Below, piece after piece: positions 7,521 to 14,692 of a DNA stretch of 64,000 nt (position 1 is the first letter of the stretch; each line of letters begins with the position of its first letter). Location: positions 337,306 through 401,305 of the forward strand of contig QEVS01000001.1 in the NCBI GenBank assembly GCA_003577245.1, read 5' to 3'. The notes below the pieces were generated by a model, which saw nothing but the letters and a program-made list of their open reading frames with translations, had not been told where the DNA came from and searched no databases. This stretch comes from a bacterium (lineage in GTDB: Bacteria; Chloroflexota; Dehalococcoidia; Tepidiformales; Tepidiformaceae). Both the position numbers and the translations under genes were made by a program.

Positions 7521-9980
7521 TTACTGGCGGGCGCTCCCTGCCTTTTCCCGCCGAGCGTACTTTCTTGCCGGGGTGAGCACTATGGGCGCCAGCGCCGCCG
7601 CCGCGAAGGACGCAATCTGCTGGCCCTCGGGCGGTGCGCCGTAGGTGGTTGTCCGCTGGCGAGGCGTGCGGCCTGCCTCGCGGATTATGCGTTCCATCTC
7701 CGCGGGCGGCAGCTCCTGCCCGAATTCGGCCCCGGCAGCGCGCGAAATGCTCTCGTTCATCAGCGTGCCCCCAAGGTCGTTTACTCCTGCCTCCAGGCAG
7801 GCCCGGATGCCGGCCTCGCCCATCTTCACCCACGACACCTGGATGTTCGTGATGAGCGGGTGAAGGGCCAGCCGCGCCACCGCGTGCATGAGAACGGCCT
7901 CGCGGAACGTGGGCCCGCTGCGAGACCTCCCCTTCAGGTAGATGGGTGCTTCCATGTGCACGAACGGCAGCGGCACGAACTCCGTGATGCCGCCCGTGCG
8001 CTCCTGCACCTCTCTCAACCGCAACAGATGGCGAGCCCAGTGCTTCGGCTCTTCAATGTGCCCGTACATGATGGTTGAGGTGGTACGCAGCCCGCTGCGG
8101 TGGGCCTCCTCTATCACCTCCATCCACTGCGATGTCGTCAGCTTGTCGGGACAGAGCGTGGCACGCACCTCATCGTCGAGGATCTCCGCGGCAGTCCCCG
8201 GCAGCGTGCCCAGGCCCGCGTCTCGCAGCCGGCCAAGGAACTCGCGCAGGCTGATGCCCAGCGTCCGTGCGCCCTGCCACACCTCCAGTGGCGAGAACGC
8301 GTGGGCGTGGATCCCCGGCGCCGCCTTCTGCACAGTCTCAAGAACGCGAAGGTACGTTTCGCCCGTGTATTCGGGGTGGATGCCCCCCTGCAGGCAGACC
8401 TCGGTCGCGCCACGTTCCCACGCCTCCGCGCTGCGCCGGCCGATCTCCTCCATCTCCAGGTTGTAGGGCGCACCGCGAAGACTCTCACTCAGCTTCCCTT
8501 TGCTGAAAGCGCAGAACTGGCACTTGAAGTAGCAGACGTTCGTGTAGTTGATGTTCCGGTTGACCACGTAGGTCACCACGTCGCCGTTCATTCGCCGGCG
8601 CAGCCCATCGGCCGCCGCGCAAACAATGTGGTAGTCATCACCCCGCGCCCGGAAGAGCCGCACAATATCGCTTTCCGAAAGACCCTCTCCCGCTGCCGCC
8701 CGCTCCACGATCGTCGCGACCTCCCCCGAGGCCGTGTTCTCCGCCCGTCCTGGCGAAAGGCGCATCGGGATGTCGCCGGCCGGCGGAGCGGTGTGAGCGT
8801 CCCCGGGCGACCAGTCATCCACCCGTGCGAACCCCTCGGCGTCGATGGCGCGCAGCACGTGCGGCGCCAGCGCCGGGTCCTGCCAGCGGGCCACATCGTG
8901 CGCGTACCCGGGGTAGACGGCCAGCCGTTCCACCAGCACCTTTCCCGATTCCGCCGTGCACCGGCGAAGATCTTCCAGGTGCGGCCACGGGGCTTCCGGG
9001 TTCACGTGGTCGGGCGTCACCGGTGACACGCCGCCCCAGTCGTTCAGCCCCGCCGCCACCAGGCGCTGGTATGTGCCGGGGCTCAGGTTCGGCGGCGCCT
9101 GGATGTTCATCTCCCCGCCAAAGACGACCCGCGCGACCGCGATCGTCCACAACAGGTCATCCAGATCAGGCTCCGGGGAGTTCGCCATCTTCGTGTCCGG
9201 CTTGGCGCGGAAGTTCTGGACGATCACCTCCTGGATGTGCCCGAACTCCTGCTGCAGCCCCCGCAGGGCCAGCAGCGACTCGACCCGCTCCTGCCGCGTC
9301 TCGCCAATCCCGATGAGAATCCCCGAGGTGAACGGCACCTGGAGTTCGCCCGCCCGCCGAATCGTCTCCAGCCGTACCGCGGGACGCTTGTCGGGCGAGC
9401 CGTAGTGGGGCCCGCCCTTCTGCGAAAGCCGCTCCGAAGCGCTCTCCAGCATGATGCCCTGCGAGATCGACACCCGGCGCAGGGCCGCAATCTCGTCGCC
9501 GGTCATCACCCCCGGGTTGGCGTGGGGAAGCAGCCCGGTCTCCTTCAGAACGAGCTCCGCCATGGCCGCGAGGTAGGCGATTGTGCTGCCGAAGCCCATC
9601 CCGTCCAGCTCCCGGCGCGCTGCCTTGTAGCGCAGCTCGGGCTTGTCGCCGAGCGTGAAGAGCGCCTCCTTGCAGCCTGCTTCTCTTCCCGCCCGTGCAA
9701 TGGCGAGGATCTCGTCCGGCGTCATGTAGGCCCGCTCGCCGGGGCGCGGTGGCCGCGCGAACGTGCAGTAGTGGCAAACGTCCCGGCAGAGGTGCGTCAG
9801 TGGGATGAATACCTTGCGTGAGTACGAGACGGCGTTGCCGTGGGCCCGGTCTCGCAGCTCACCTGCAGCCTCCAGCAGGGGAGCCAGGTTCGTCTCCCCT
9901 GCAAGCGCCACCGCCTCCCAGGGTGAGGGCAAGCGGCCATCGAGCACAGAGCGAAGCGTGTCCCTTGTTTGAGCGTTCAT
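7521..9980 (-). CDS. fbiC: 7,8-didemethyl-8-hydroxy-5-deazariboflavin (FO) synthase, fused CofG-CofH
   Basis: Makes FO, the deazaflavin chromophore of coenzyme F420, from tyrosine and the ribityl-diaminouracil intermediate of flavin synthesis. The 819-residue chain has two radical-SAM domains. The CofG half has its [4Fe-4S] motif CRDVCHYC near residue 65, and the CofH half has CYFKCQFC near residue 480. Full length for FbiC-type fusions (about 830-860 in actinobacteria); archaea and cyanobacteria often encode the halves separately. It diverges from an HxlR regulator with back-to-back promoters between them. An F420-type LLM enzyme at 49749-50672 is a plausible consumer. Other F420 genes (CofC/D/E) are not in the window. 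Confidence 0.96.
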   Translation of the reverse strand: MNAQTRDTLRSVLDGRLPSPWEAVALAGETNLAPLLEAAGELRDRAHGNAVSYSRKVFIPLTHLCRDVCHYCTFARPPRPGERAYMTPDEILAIARAGREAGCKEALFTLGDKPELRYKAARRELDGMGFGSTIAYLAAMAELVLKETGLLPHANPGVMTGDEIAALRRVSISQGIMLESASERLSQKGGPHYGSPDKRPAVRLETIRRAGELQVPFTSGILIGIGETRQERVESLLALRGLQQEFGHIQEVIVQNFRAKPDTKMANSPEPDLDDLLWTIAVARVVFGGEMNIQAPPNLSPGTYQRLVAAGLNDWGGVSPVTPDHVNPEAPWPHLEDLRRCTAESGKVLVERLAVYPGYAHDVARWQDPALAPHVLRAIDAEGFARVDDWSPGDAHTAPPAGDIPMRLSPGRAENTASGEVATIVERAAAGEGLSESDIVRLFRARGDDYHIVCAAADGLRRRMNGDVVTYVVNRNINYTNVCYFKCQFCAFSKGKLSESLRGAPYNLEMEEIGRRSAEAWERGATEVCLQGGIHPEYTGETYLRVLETVQKAAPGIHAHAFSPLEVWQGARTLGISLREFLGRLRDAGLGTLPGTAAEILDDEVRATLCPDKLTTSQWMEVIEEAHRSGLRTTSTIMYGHIEEPKHWARHLLRLREVQERTGGITEFVPLPFVHMEAPIYLKGRSRSGPTFREAVLMHAVARLALHPLITNIQVSWVKMGEAGIRACLEAGVNDLGGTLMNESISRAAGAEFGQELPPAEMERIIREAGRTPRQRTTTYGAPPEGQQIASFAAAALAPIVLTPARKYARREKAGSARQ

Positions 9981-10033
9981 CGAAGCCTACCTCGAGTTGA
10001 CCGTTCCAACGGACTCTTGAAACCAGTGTAGCT

Positions 10034-10073
10034 CTTATAACCCAAGTTACTCTGCCCCTGCAACGTGTATAAT
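10034..10073. promoter_or_regulatory. Back-to-back promoters between fbiC and the HxlR gene
   Basis: On the plus strand a consensus TATAAT lies at 10068-10073, 20 bases before the HxlR ATG, with AGTTAC 17 bases upstream as a weak -35. On the minus strand TTGCAG (10063-10058) and TATAAG (10039-10034) are 18 bases apart and point at fbiC. The two promoters overlap, so a regulator bound here would affect both genes. Confidence 0.6.
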
Positions 10074-10093
10074 CCCGATGTGAGGAGACCCGC

Positions 10094-10516
10094 ATGAGCC
10101 GGCGCACCGTCCGATGCCCCGTGGCCGCCACTCTCGATGTCGTCGGCGATCGCTGGACCCTGCTCATCATCCGCGACATCCTCCGCGGCCACTCTCGCTA
10201 CTCCCAGTTGCGCCGGTCAGTCGAGGGGGTCACCACCAGCCTCCTGTCCGACCGCCTGAAGCTCCTCGAACGTGAAGGGATCCTTGAGCGAAGCTTCTAC
10301 AGCCAGCATCCTCCCCGCGCTGAATACCTGCTCACAGCCAAAGGCCACGCCCTGGGGGTGGTGGTGGGCGCCCTTGCCGCCTGGGGCGAACGCTATACCG
10401 AGCACGACCTCACCCTCGTCGACAAGGAATGCGGCCACGGCGTCAGCATTGTCTACCACTGCGATACCTGCGGCCGCGCCGCGCCCCGCTCTCGAGTGCG
10501 AATCATCGAAGCCTGA
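10094..10516 (+). CDS. HxlR-family transcriptional regulator
   Basis: A 140-residue winged-helix regulator. CPVAATLDVVGDRWTLLIIRDIL at the N-terminus contains the conserved HxlR cysteine (Cys9) and the GDRWTLLIIR helix. RYSQLRRSVEGVTTSLLSDRLKLLEREG is the recognition region, and PRAEYLLTAKGH the wing. The C-terminus adds a potential metal or redox motif, CGHG followed by CDTCG, not present in all family members. GAGGAG lies 8 bases before ATG 10094. It probably acts on its own promoter and on divergent fbiC. Confidence 0.9.
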   Translation: MSRRTVRCPVAATLDVVGDRWTLLIIRDILRGHSRYSQLRRSVEGVTTSLLSDRLKLLEREGILERSFYSQHPPRAEYLLTAKGHALGVVVGALAAWGERYTEHDLTLVDKECGHGVSIVYHCDTCGRAAPRSRVRIIEA

Positions 10517-10611
10517 CGCCATTTCAGGCCCCTCTCCCTTGCAGGGGAACTTCCTCCCACCGGCCGACGACGGTTTGCCCGTACCTCCCTCCAGGGCCAA
10601 CCTCAGCGGTG

Positions 10612-11430
10612 ATGGACCTCCTTCGCGCCGTCGTCCTCGGCATCGTCCAGGGCCTGACCGAGTTCCTCCCGGTTTCATCGTCCGGTCACCTTATCCTCAT
10701 CCCGGCGCTCTTCAACTGGCCTGACCAGGGCCTGACTTTTGATGTCGGGCTTCACCTCGGGACGCTCACCGCGTTGCTGGTCTACTTCTGGCGCGACTGG
10801 TGGAACATGGCACGCTCCGCCCTCGCCGACGTCGCTCGCTACGGCCCGAAAGTAAAGGACCACTGCCAGCAAAGCCAGCTGCTCTGGCTCATCGCCCTCG
10901 GTTCCGTGCCCGCAGGCGTTGCCGGGCTCCTCCTTGAGAACTGGGTCGAAGAGAACGTTCGTCAGCCATGGCTCGTGGCCGTGATGCTCGCCTGCGTCGG
11001 CGTTGTCATGCTCGTAGCTGACCGCCGTGCCCGCCTCGAGCGCACCGTCGCCAGCGTCGGCGTGCTCGATGCGGTGCTCATCGGCCTGGCGCAGGCCTGC
11101 GCCCTGGTCCCCGGTGTTTCCCGCTCGGGCGCCACCATCACCGTGGGCCTCATGCGCGGCCTAACGCGTGGTGATGCCGCGCGCTTCGCATTCCTGCTCG
11201 GCACTCCTGCATTTGCGGGTGCAGCGCTCCTAAAGGCCCCCGACCTGGCGGAGGCCAACGGGCAGCTGCCCGAGCTCGCCCTCGGTTTCGCCACTTCCGC
11301 GCTCGTCGGCCTGGCGGCAATCCACTTCCTCCTCCGCCTCCTGCGGACCCGGGACCTCGTCCCCTTCGTCGTCTACAGGTTCGCGGTGGCCGCGCTTGCC
11401 CTCGCCATCGGCGCCGTGCGCGTGGCCTGA
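10612..11430 (+). CDS. uppP: Undecaprenyl-diphosphatase (UppP/BacA family)
   Basis: Integral membrane enzyme that dephosphorylates undecaprenyl diphosphate to recycle the lipid carrier for cell-wall and polysaccharide synthesis. 272 residues with about eight hydrophobic segments. Signature motif 1 is GLTEFLPVSSSGHL (about residues 15-28) and motif 2 is PGVSRSGATI (about residues 166-175), supplying the catalytic Glu, His, Ser and Arg. The start at ATG 10612 gives the normal MDLLRAVVLGIVQG beginning; the open frame extends upstream without a good site. Confidence 0.95.
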   Translation: MDLLRAVVLGIVQGLTEFLPVSSSGHLILIPALFNWPDQGLTFDVGLHLGTLTALLVYFWRDWWNMARSALADVARYGPKVKDHCQQSQLLWLIALGSVPAGVAGLLLENWVEENVRQPWLVAVMLACVGVVMLVADRRARLERTVASVGVLDAVLIGLAQACALVPGVSRSGATITVGLMRGLTRGDAARFAFLLGTPAFAGAALLKAPDLAEANGQLPELALGFATSALVGLAAIHFLLRLLRTRDLVPFVVYRFAVAALALAIGAVRVA

Positions 11431-11493
11431 TTCTCCCGCACTGCGAGCCCCGGGAGCCGCGTATGATCGCCCTACCTTCATTCGGAGTCACCA

Positions 11494-12336
11494 ATGGTGC
11501 TTGAGAAACTGAGACTCGACGGCCCACCACGCAGGGTGGCCATCGTCACGGGGGGCAGCCGCGGGCTTGGCAAGGCGATGGCCATCTCCCTTGCCGAGGC
11601 AGGCGCCGAAGTCTGCATCGCCAGCCGCACCATCGCCCAGCTCGAATCCGCCGCCGCCGAAATCGAAGCTGCGAGCGGGCGCAAGCCGCTGATTGTCCCC
11701 ACCAACGTCCAGCGCAGCTCCGAGTGCGACGACCTCATCCGGAAAACGGTCGAGCACTTCGGAAGACTCGACATAATGCTCAACAACGCTGGCATTGGCG
11801 ATGCCCGCGGCGCCGGCTCACGCGTCTGGGACCTCTCTGACGCCGACTGGCTCGACACCATGGAAGTGAACCTCTTCAGCACCTTCTACTGCACGCGCGC
11901 CGCTGCCCGGCAGTTCATCGGCCAGGGTGGCGGCGGCGTCATCCTCAACGTCGCCAGCGGGACGGCCCTGCGTGGAACCCCCAACTCCTTCGCCTACGCC
12001 GCGGCCAAGGCCGGCGTCATCGCCCTCACAAAGAGCATGGCTGTGATGCTCGTTGGCGAAAACGTGCGTGTGAACTGCATCGTCCCCGGCTTCGTGGCCC
12101 AGCAGCCCCCACGCAATGATGACGAGGTGGAGGCCCTGAAGGCCCGCGGCCGCTTCAACACCGCCCGTCGCCTGGGTGAGGCCTGGGAGCTTGGCCCCCT
12201 TGCCGTCTACCTCTGCTCCGACGCTTCCAGCTACATCACCGGGGAGTCCATCGCCATCGACGGCGGCGGGCTGGCGGGAGGCATCGCGCCCACCGGCTTC
12301 GCGCCTGCCTTCACGGGGGTTGCCTCCAATGCCTGA
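11494..12336 (+). CDS. Short-chain dehydrogenase/reductase (classical)
   Basis: A 280-residue NAD(P)-dependent oxidoreductase. The cofactor motif is TGGSRGLG (residues 19-26), the NNAG motif lies at about residue 92, and the catalytic Ser-Tyr-Lys set is NVASGTA, then YAAAKAG. The C-terminus has the usual SSYITGESIAIDGGG. An extra ~18-residue Gly/Ala/Pro-rich tail follows. The stop overlaps the ATG of the next SDR gene by 8 bases, so the two are a translationally coupled pair. Substrate unknown; tandem SDR pairs of this type often act on acyl-CoA or lipid-type alcohols, which here is inference only. Confidence 0.88.
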   Translation: MVLEKLRLDGPPRRVAIVTGGSRGLGKAMAISLAEAGAEVCIASRTIAQLESAAAEIEAASGRKPLIVPTNVQRSSECDDLIRKTVEHFGRLDIMLNNAGIGDARGAGSRVWDLSDADWLDTMEVNLFSTFYCTRAAARQFIGQGGGGVILNVASGTALRGTPNSFAYAAAKAGVIALTKSMAVMLVGENVRVNCIVPGFVAQQPPRNDDEVEALKARGRFNTARRLGEAWELGPLAVYLCSDASSYITGESIAIDGGGLAGGIAPTGFAPAFTGVASNA

Positions 12337-13117
12337 GTGGAACCGGAAGCCCGGCTTCGACCTCAACGGCAAGAAAGCCCTCGTCGTTGGCTTCTCTAAC
12401 CCCGGCGGCCGCGCCATAGCCCTCGCGCTGGCGGAAGCGGGCGCCGATGTCGCCACAGCGTCCGCCACGCTCGACGGCGATGAGGTGATGGAAGCGAAAC
12501 GGGTCGCCCGCGATGCCGCCGCAATGGGCCGGGACACGTTCAGCCAGGGGTGGGACGTCACCCTTCCGCGCAACGTCCAGGTGGGCCTGAAGCAGCTCAT
12601 CAAGGAGTTCGGCCGGCCCCGGGTTCTCGTCTATAACGGCGACGCTCCCTTCTCCAGGCCAATCGCCAGGGTTACCGATGCCGAGTTCGCCCACGTGCAG
12701 GCCGTGAACCAGAACGGCGCCTTCTATGCCGCCCGCTCCTTCGTCCACGACCTGGACGAGAGCGGTCCTGCTCGCCTGATCTTCGTGACCTCCATTTTCG
12801 GCGAACGAGGAGTGGACAACGTGGTCCCCTACGCCATGGCGAAGGCAGGCGTTCAGGGCCTTGCCCTGGCGCTGAGCCAGGAGCTCGGGGGCAGGGGAAT
12901 CACCGTCAACTGCATCTCGGCAGGGTGGATGAACTACACACCCGGGCGTGGACCAGACGAGATCGGCCAGAACCTCCTCCTGCGCTTCATCCCCATGCGC
13001 CGCTTCGGCGGAGCCGAGGAGCTCGGCGCGCTCGCCGTGCTGCTCGCCTCCGATGCCGCTGGCTACATCAATGGCCAGGTCATCCACGTCGATGGCGGAG
13101 TGATGACTCACCTGTAG
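12329..13117 (+). CDS. SDR family oxidoreductase with atypical cofactor motif
   Basis: A 262-residue SDR. ATG 12329 lies inside the end of the previous gene, giving an 8-base overlap. The active-site TS...YAMAKAG and the terminal AAGYINGQVIHVDGG are intact. The usual TGxxxGxG loop is replaced by VGFSNPGGRAIA, and the NNAG motif reads YNGDAP. These changes, also found in enoyl-reductase-like and divergent SDRs, imply altered cofactor binding or a different partner role. It may form a heteromer with the SDR encoded immediately upstream. Confidence 0.82.
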   Translation: MPEWNRKPGFDLNGKKALVVGFSNPGGRAIALALAEAGADVATASATLDGDEVMEAKRVARDAAAMGRDTFSQGWDVTLPRNVQVGLKQLIKEFGRPRVLVYNGDAPFSRPIARVTDAEFAHVQAVNQNGAFYAARSFVHDLDESGPARLIFVTSIFGERGVDNVVPYAMAKAGVQGLALALSQELGGRGITVNCISAGWMNYTPGRGPDEIGQNLLLRFIPMRRFGGAEELGALAVLLASDAAGYINGQVIHVDGGVMTHL

Positions 13118-13121
13118 CGCC

Positions 13122-13586
13122 ATGGCCGGGAAGCCCCTTGCGATTCGCATTCTCGAACAAAGGAAGGTGCCGCACGACGTCTTCAGCTTCGAAGCCACCA
13201 TTCGCTCCGCCGCCGGGGTGGCGCGCGAAACAGGCGTGCCTCCCCACCAGGTCTACAAGACGCTGGTAGTCGAGCACGACCCTCCCCGTGGCAAGCCCCT
13301 CCTTGTCATGATGCCGGCAGATTCTGAGATCGATCTGAAGACGCTGGCCGAAGCAATCAGAGCGAAGAAGCTCCGCATGGCCACCCACCGCGACGCTCAG
13401 CGCCATACCGGTCTCGAGGTCGGAGGGATAAGCGCCCTGGCACTCCTGGGCAAAGGTTTCCCCGTGCTCATTGACCGGCGCGCCCTTGGAGAAAGCCACA
13501 TCCTTGTCAGCGCCGGTCAGAGGGGCATGGACGTTCGCCTGGCGGTCGCCGACCTGGTCGCGCTCACCGGTGCGCAACCCGTTTAA
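13122..13586 (+). CDS. ybaK: YbaK/EbsC-type aminoacyl-tRNA deacylase
   Basis: A 154-residue member of the YbaK/ProX editing family, which in E. coli hydrolyses Cys-tRNA(Pro). Visible family features: start PLAIRILEQRKVPHDVFSF, HQVYKTLVVE with the catalytic Lys, VMMPADSEIDLKTLA, the GGISALALLGKGFPVLID core and a terminal GQRGMDVRLAVADLV. Starts 4 bases after the SDR stop, so probably co-transcribed. A tRNA-Pro gene lies 10 kb away, but that is not a functional argument. Confidence 0.92.
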   Translation: MAGKPLAIRILEQRKVPHDVFSFEATIRSAAGVARETGVPPHQVYKTLVVEHDPPRGKPLLVMMPADSEIDLKTLAEAIRAKKLRMATHRDAQRHTGLEVGGISALALLGKGFPVLIDRRALGESHILVSAGQRGMDVRLAVADLVALTGAQPV

Positions 13587-13618
13587 CCGGGCCCTTGAAC
13601 CACAATCACCAGATTCTG

Positions 13619-13648
13619 ATGACATCCGTTAACGAAAGCTGTTATTCT
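13619..13648 (+). promoter_or_regulatory. Promoter of the zinc-ribbon/Gly-rich gene
   Basis: ATGACA (13619-13624, one mismatch to TTGACA) and TATTCT (13643-13648) are 18 bases apart. A start near 13655 would leave a leader of about 94 bases before the GTG start at 13749. That is long for this compact genome and leaves room for post-transcriptional control. Confidence 0.5.
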
Positions 13649-13748
13649 TCCCTTGGTACCCACGTTACATCGGCCTCACGGTGAGGCTGTCCGCATTACT
13701 TGGCGCTCGATGACCGTTAGGGACCAGGAAACTCAAGGAGGTCGTCGA

Positions 13749-14171
13749 GTGCCTTACACCGACAAAACGCTTGTCTGCTCCGATTGCGGAGCCGAGTTCA
13801 CCTTCACGGCGGGTGAACAGGAATTTCATGAGTCCAAGGGCTTCACCAACGAGCCCCGCCGTTGTCCCAATTGCCGGCGTGCCCGCAAGGGCGATTCGCC
13901 CCGCGGTGGTGGCGGTGGCGGAGGCGGTTACGGCGGAGGCGGTGATCGCGAAATGTTCACCGTGACCTGCTCCTCGTGCGGGAAGGATGCCAAGGTGCCC
14001 TTCCAGCCGCGCGGCGACCGCCCCGTCTACTGCAGCGACTGCTTCCAGCCCCAGGGCCGCGGTGGCGGTGGTGGCGGCGGTGGCTACGGCGGCGGTGGCG
14101 GTGGTGGCTACGGCGGCGGCCGTGGCGGTGGCGGTGGTGGCGGTGGCGGGCGTGGCCCGCGCCGCTGGTAG
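13749..14171 (+). CDS. Zinc-ribbon protein with CxxC-x17-CxxC domain and Gly-rich RGG/GYGGG tail
   Basis: A 140-residue protein. GTG 13749 is set by a perfect AAGGAGGT at 13735-13742. Residues ~8-45 are a first zinc ribbon (CSDCGAEFTF, then RCPNCR). Residues ~75-100 form CSSC-x17-CSDC, the signature of the CxxC-x17-CxxC family. Two glycine-rich linkers (GYGGGG repeats) and a final arginine-glycine tail make it look like a nucleic-acid-binding protein; RGG-type tails in bacteria are known in RNA chaperones. The strong ribosome site and long leader suggest high, regulated expression, perhaps at cold or growth arrest (inference). Confidence 0.85.
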   Translation: MPYTDKTLVCSDCGAEFTFTAGEQEFHESKGFTNEPRRCPNCRRARKGDSPRGGGGGGGGYGGGGDREMFTVTCSSCGKDAKVPFQPRGDRPVYCSDCFQPQGRGGGGGGGGYGGGGGGGYGGGRGGGGGGGGGRGPRRW

Positions 14172-14183
14172 GCGTTCAAACCA

Positions 14184-14212
14184 CAGGGCCGGGGATCACC
14201 TCCCCGGCCCTG
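14184..14212 (+). terminator. Strong hairpin after the Gly-rich gene
   Basis: A perfect 12-bp stem (CAGGGCCGGGGA / TCCCCGGCCCTG) with loop TCACC, 12 bases after the stop codon. There is no U-tract behind it, so it may act as an RNA 3'-end stabiliser or a weak terminator rather than a canonical one. Confidence 0.6.
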
Positions 14213-14247
14213 CCCCATTCCACTGGTATACTCCGCCTGTAATCAGG

Positions 14248-14323
14248 GGGCCCGTAGCTCAGCGGTGAGAGCGGCCGGCTCATAACCGGTTGGTCCTGGG
14301 TTCGAATCCCGGCGGGCCCACCA
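14248..14323 (+). tRNA. tRNA with CAU anticodon (elongator Met or Ile2)
   Basis: A cloverleaf with acceptor stem GGGCCCG/CGGGCCC, D-arm GTAGCTCAGCGG, anticodon loop CTCATAA (anticodon CAT), T-loop GTTCGAATC, discriminator A and encoded CCA. The first pair is a normal G-C and the anticodon stem lacks the three consecutive G-C pairs of initiators, so it is not the initiator. Whether it is elongator Met or lysidine-modified Ile2 cannot be decided by eye. A TATACT -10 element lies at 14227-14232. Confidence 0.92.
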
Positions 14324-14440
14324 GTTCCCCTGCCAGTCTCGGCCCCCGGGGCCTCCCTCCGTGCGTGCACCGGCCCACCGCAACCATGCTCCCGACGCAC
14401 GCCCTATACTCGGCTCCATCGCTGCCGAAGGAGACCGCCC

Positions 14441-14488
14441 TTGCAGAAGAACACCGCCACGGCTTATTGCCGCCCGGGCGTCCACTGA
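14441..14488 (+). CDS. Possible 15-codon leader peptide coupled to the next gene
   Basis: TTG 14441 follows GAAGGAG by about 7 bases, and a TATACT at 14405-14410 would start the message near 14417. The frame codes 15 residues (MQKNTATAYCRPGVH) and its TGA shares one base with the ATG of the downstream membrane protein (TGATG). That arrangement is typical of translational coupling. Too short to judge by coding statistics. Confidence 0.3.
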   Translation: MQKNTATAYCRPGVH

Positions 14489-14685
14489 TGCGCGGAATCG
14501 CCCCGTGGACGTGGGCTCTGCTCATCTGTGGCGACCTGGCCGCCGGCGCGATCATCGTCGCCGGCATCCTCTTCGATGCCATCGTCCCGGCGGTAGCCGG
14601 GGCAGTCATCCTGAGCTCCACCACCACGCTCATGTTCGTCTTCGCCGCCCGCGCCGCAGCGGCCGGGAACAACGGCGTAGGGTGA
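14488..14685 (+). CDS. Small two-helix membrane protein
   Basis: A 65-residue protein from ATG 14488 with two hydrophobic helices (WALLICGDLAAGAIIVAGILF and IVPAVAGAVILSSTTTLMFVF) separated by a single Asp-containing turn. Its short cytosolic tail ends GNNGVG. Its start overlaps the stop of a 15-codon reading frame. Function unknown; small paired-helix proteins of this type can be membrane-stress peptides or subunits, but there is no context to choose. Confidence 0.5.
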   Translation: MRGIAPWTWALLICGDLAAGAIIVAGILFDAIVPAVAGAVILSSTTTLMFVFAARAAAAGNNGVG

Positions 14686-14692
14686 GCCTCTC

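Noticed and set aside
14060..14165. GGTGGC-type tandem DNA repeat array or CRISPR
   Set aside because: It is the Gly-rich coding tail of the zinc-ribbon protein, with irregular units and no spacers.
14248..14323. Initiator tRNA-fMet
   Set aside because: Normal first base pair and no three G-C pairs at the base of the anticodon stem.
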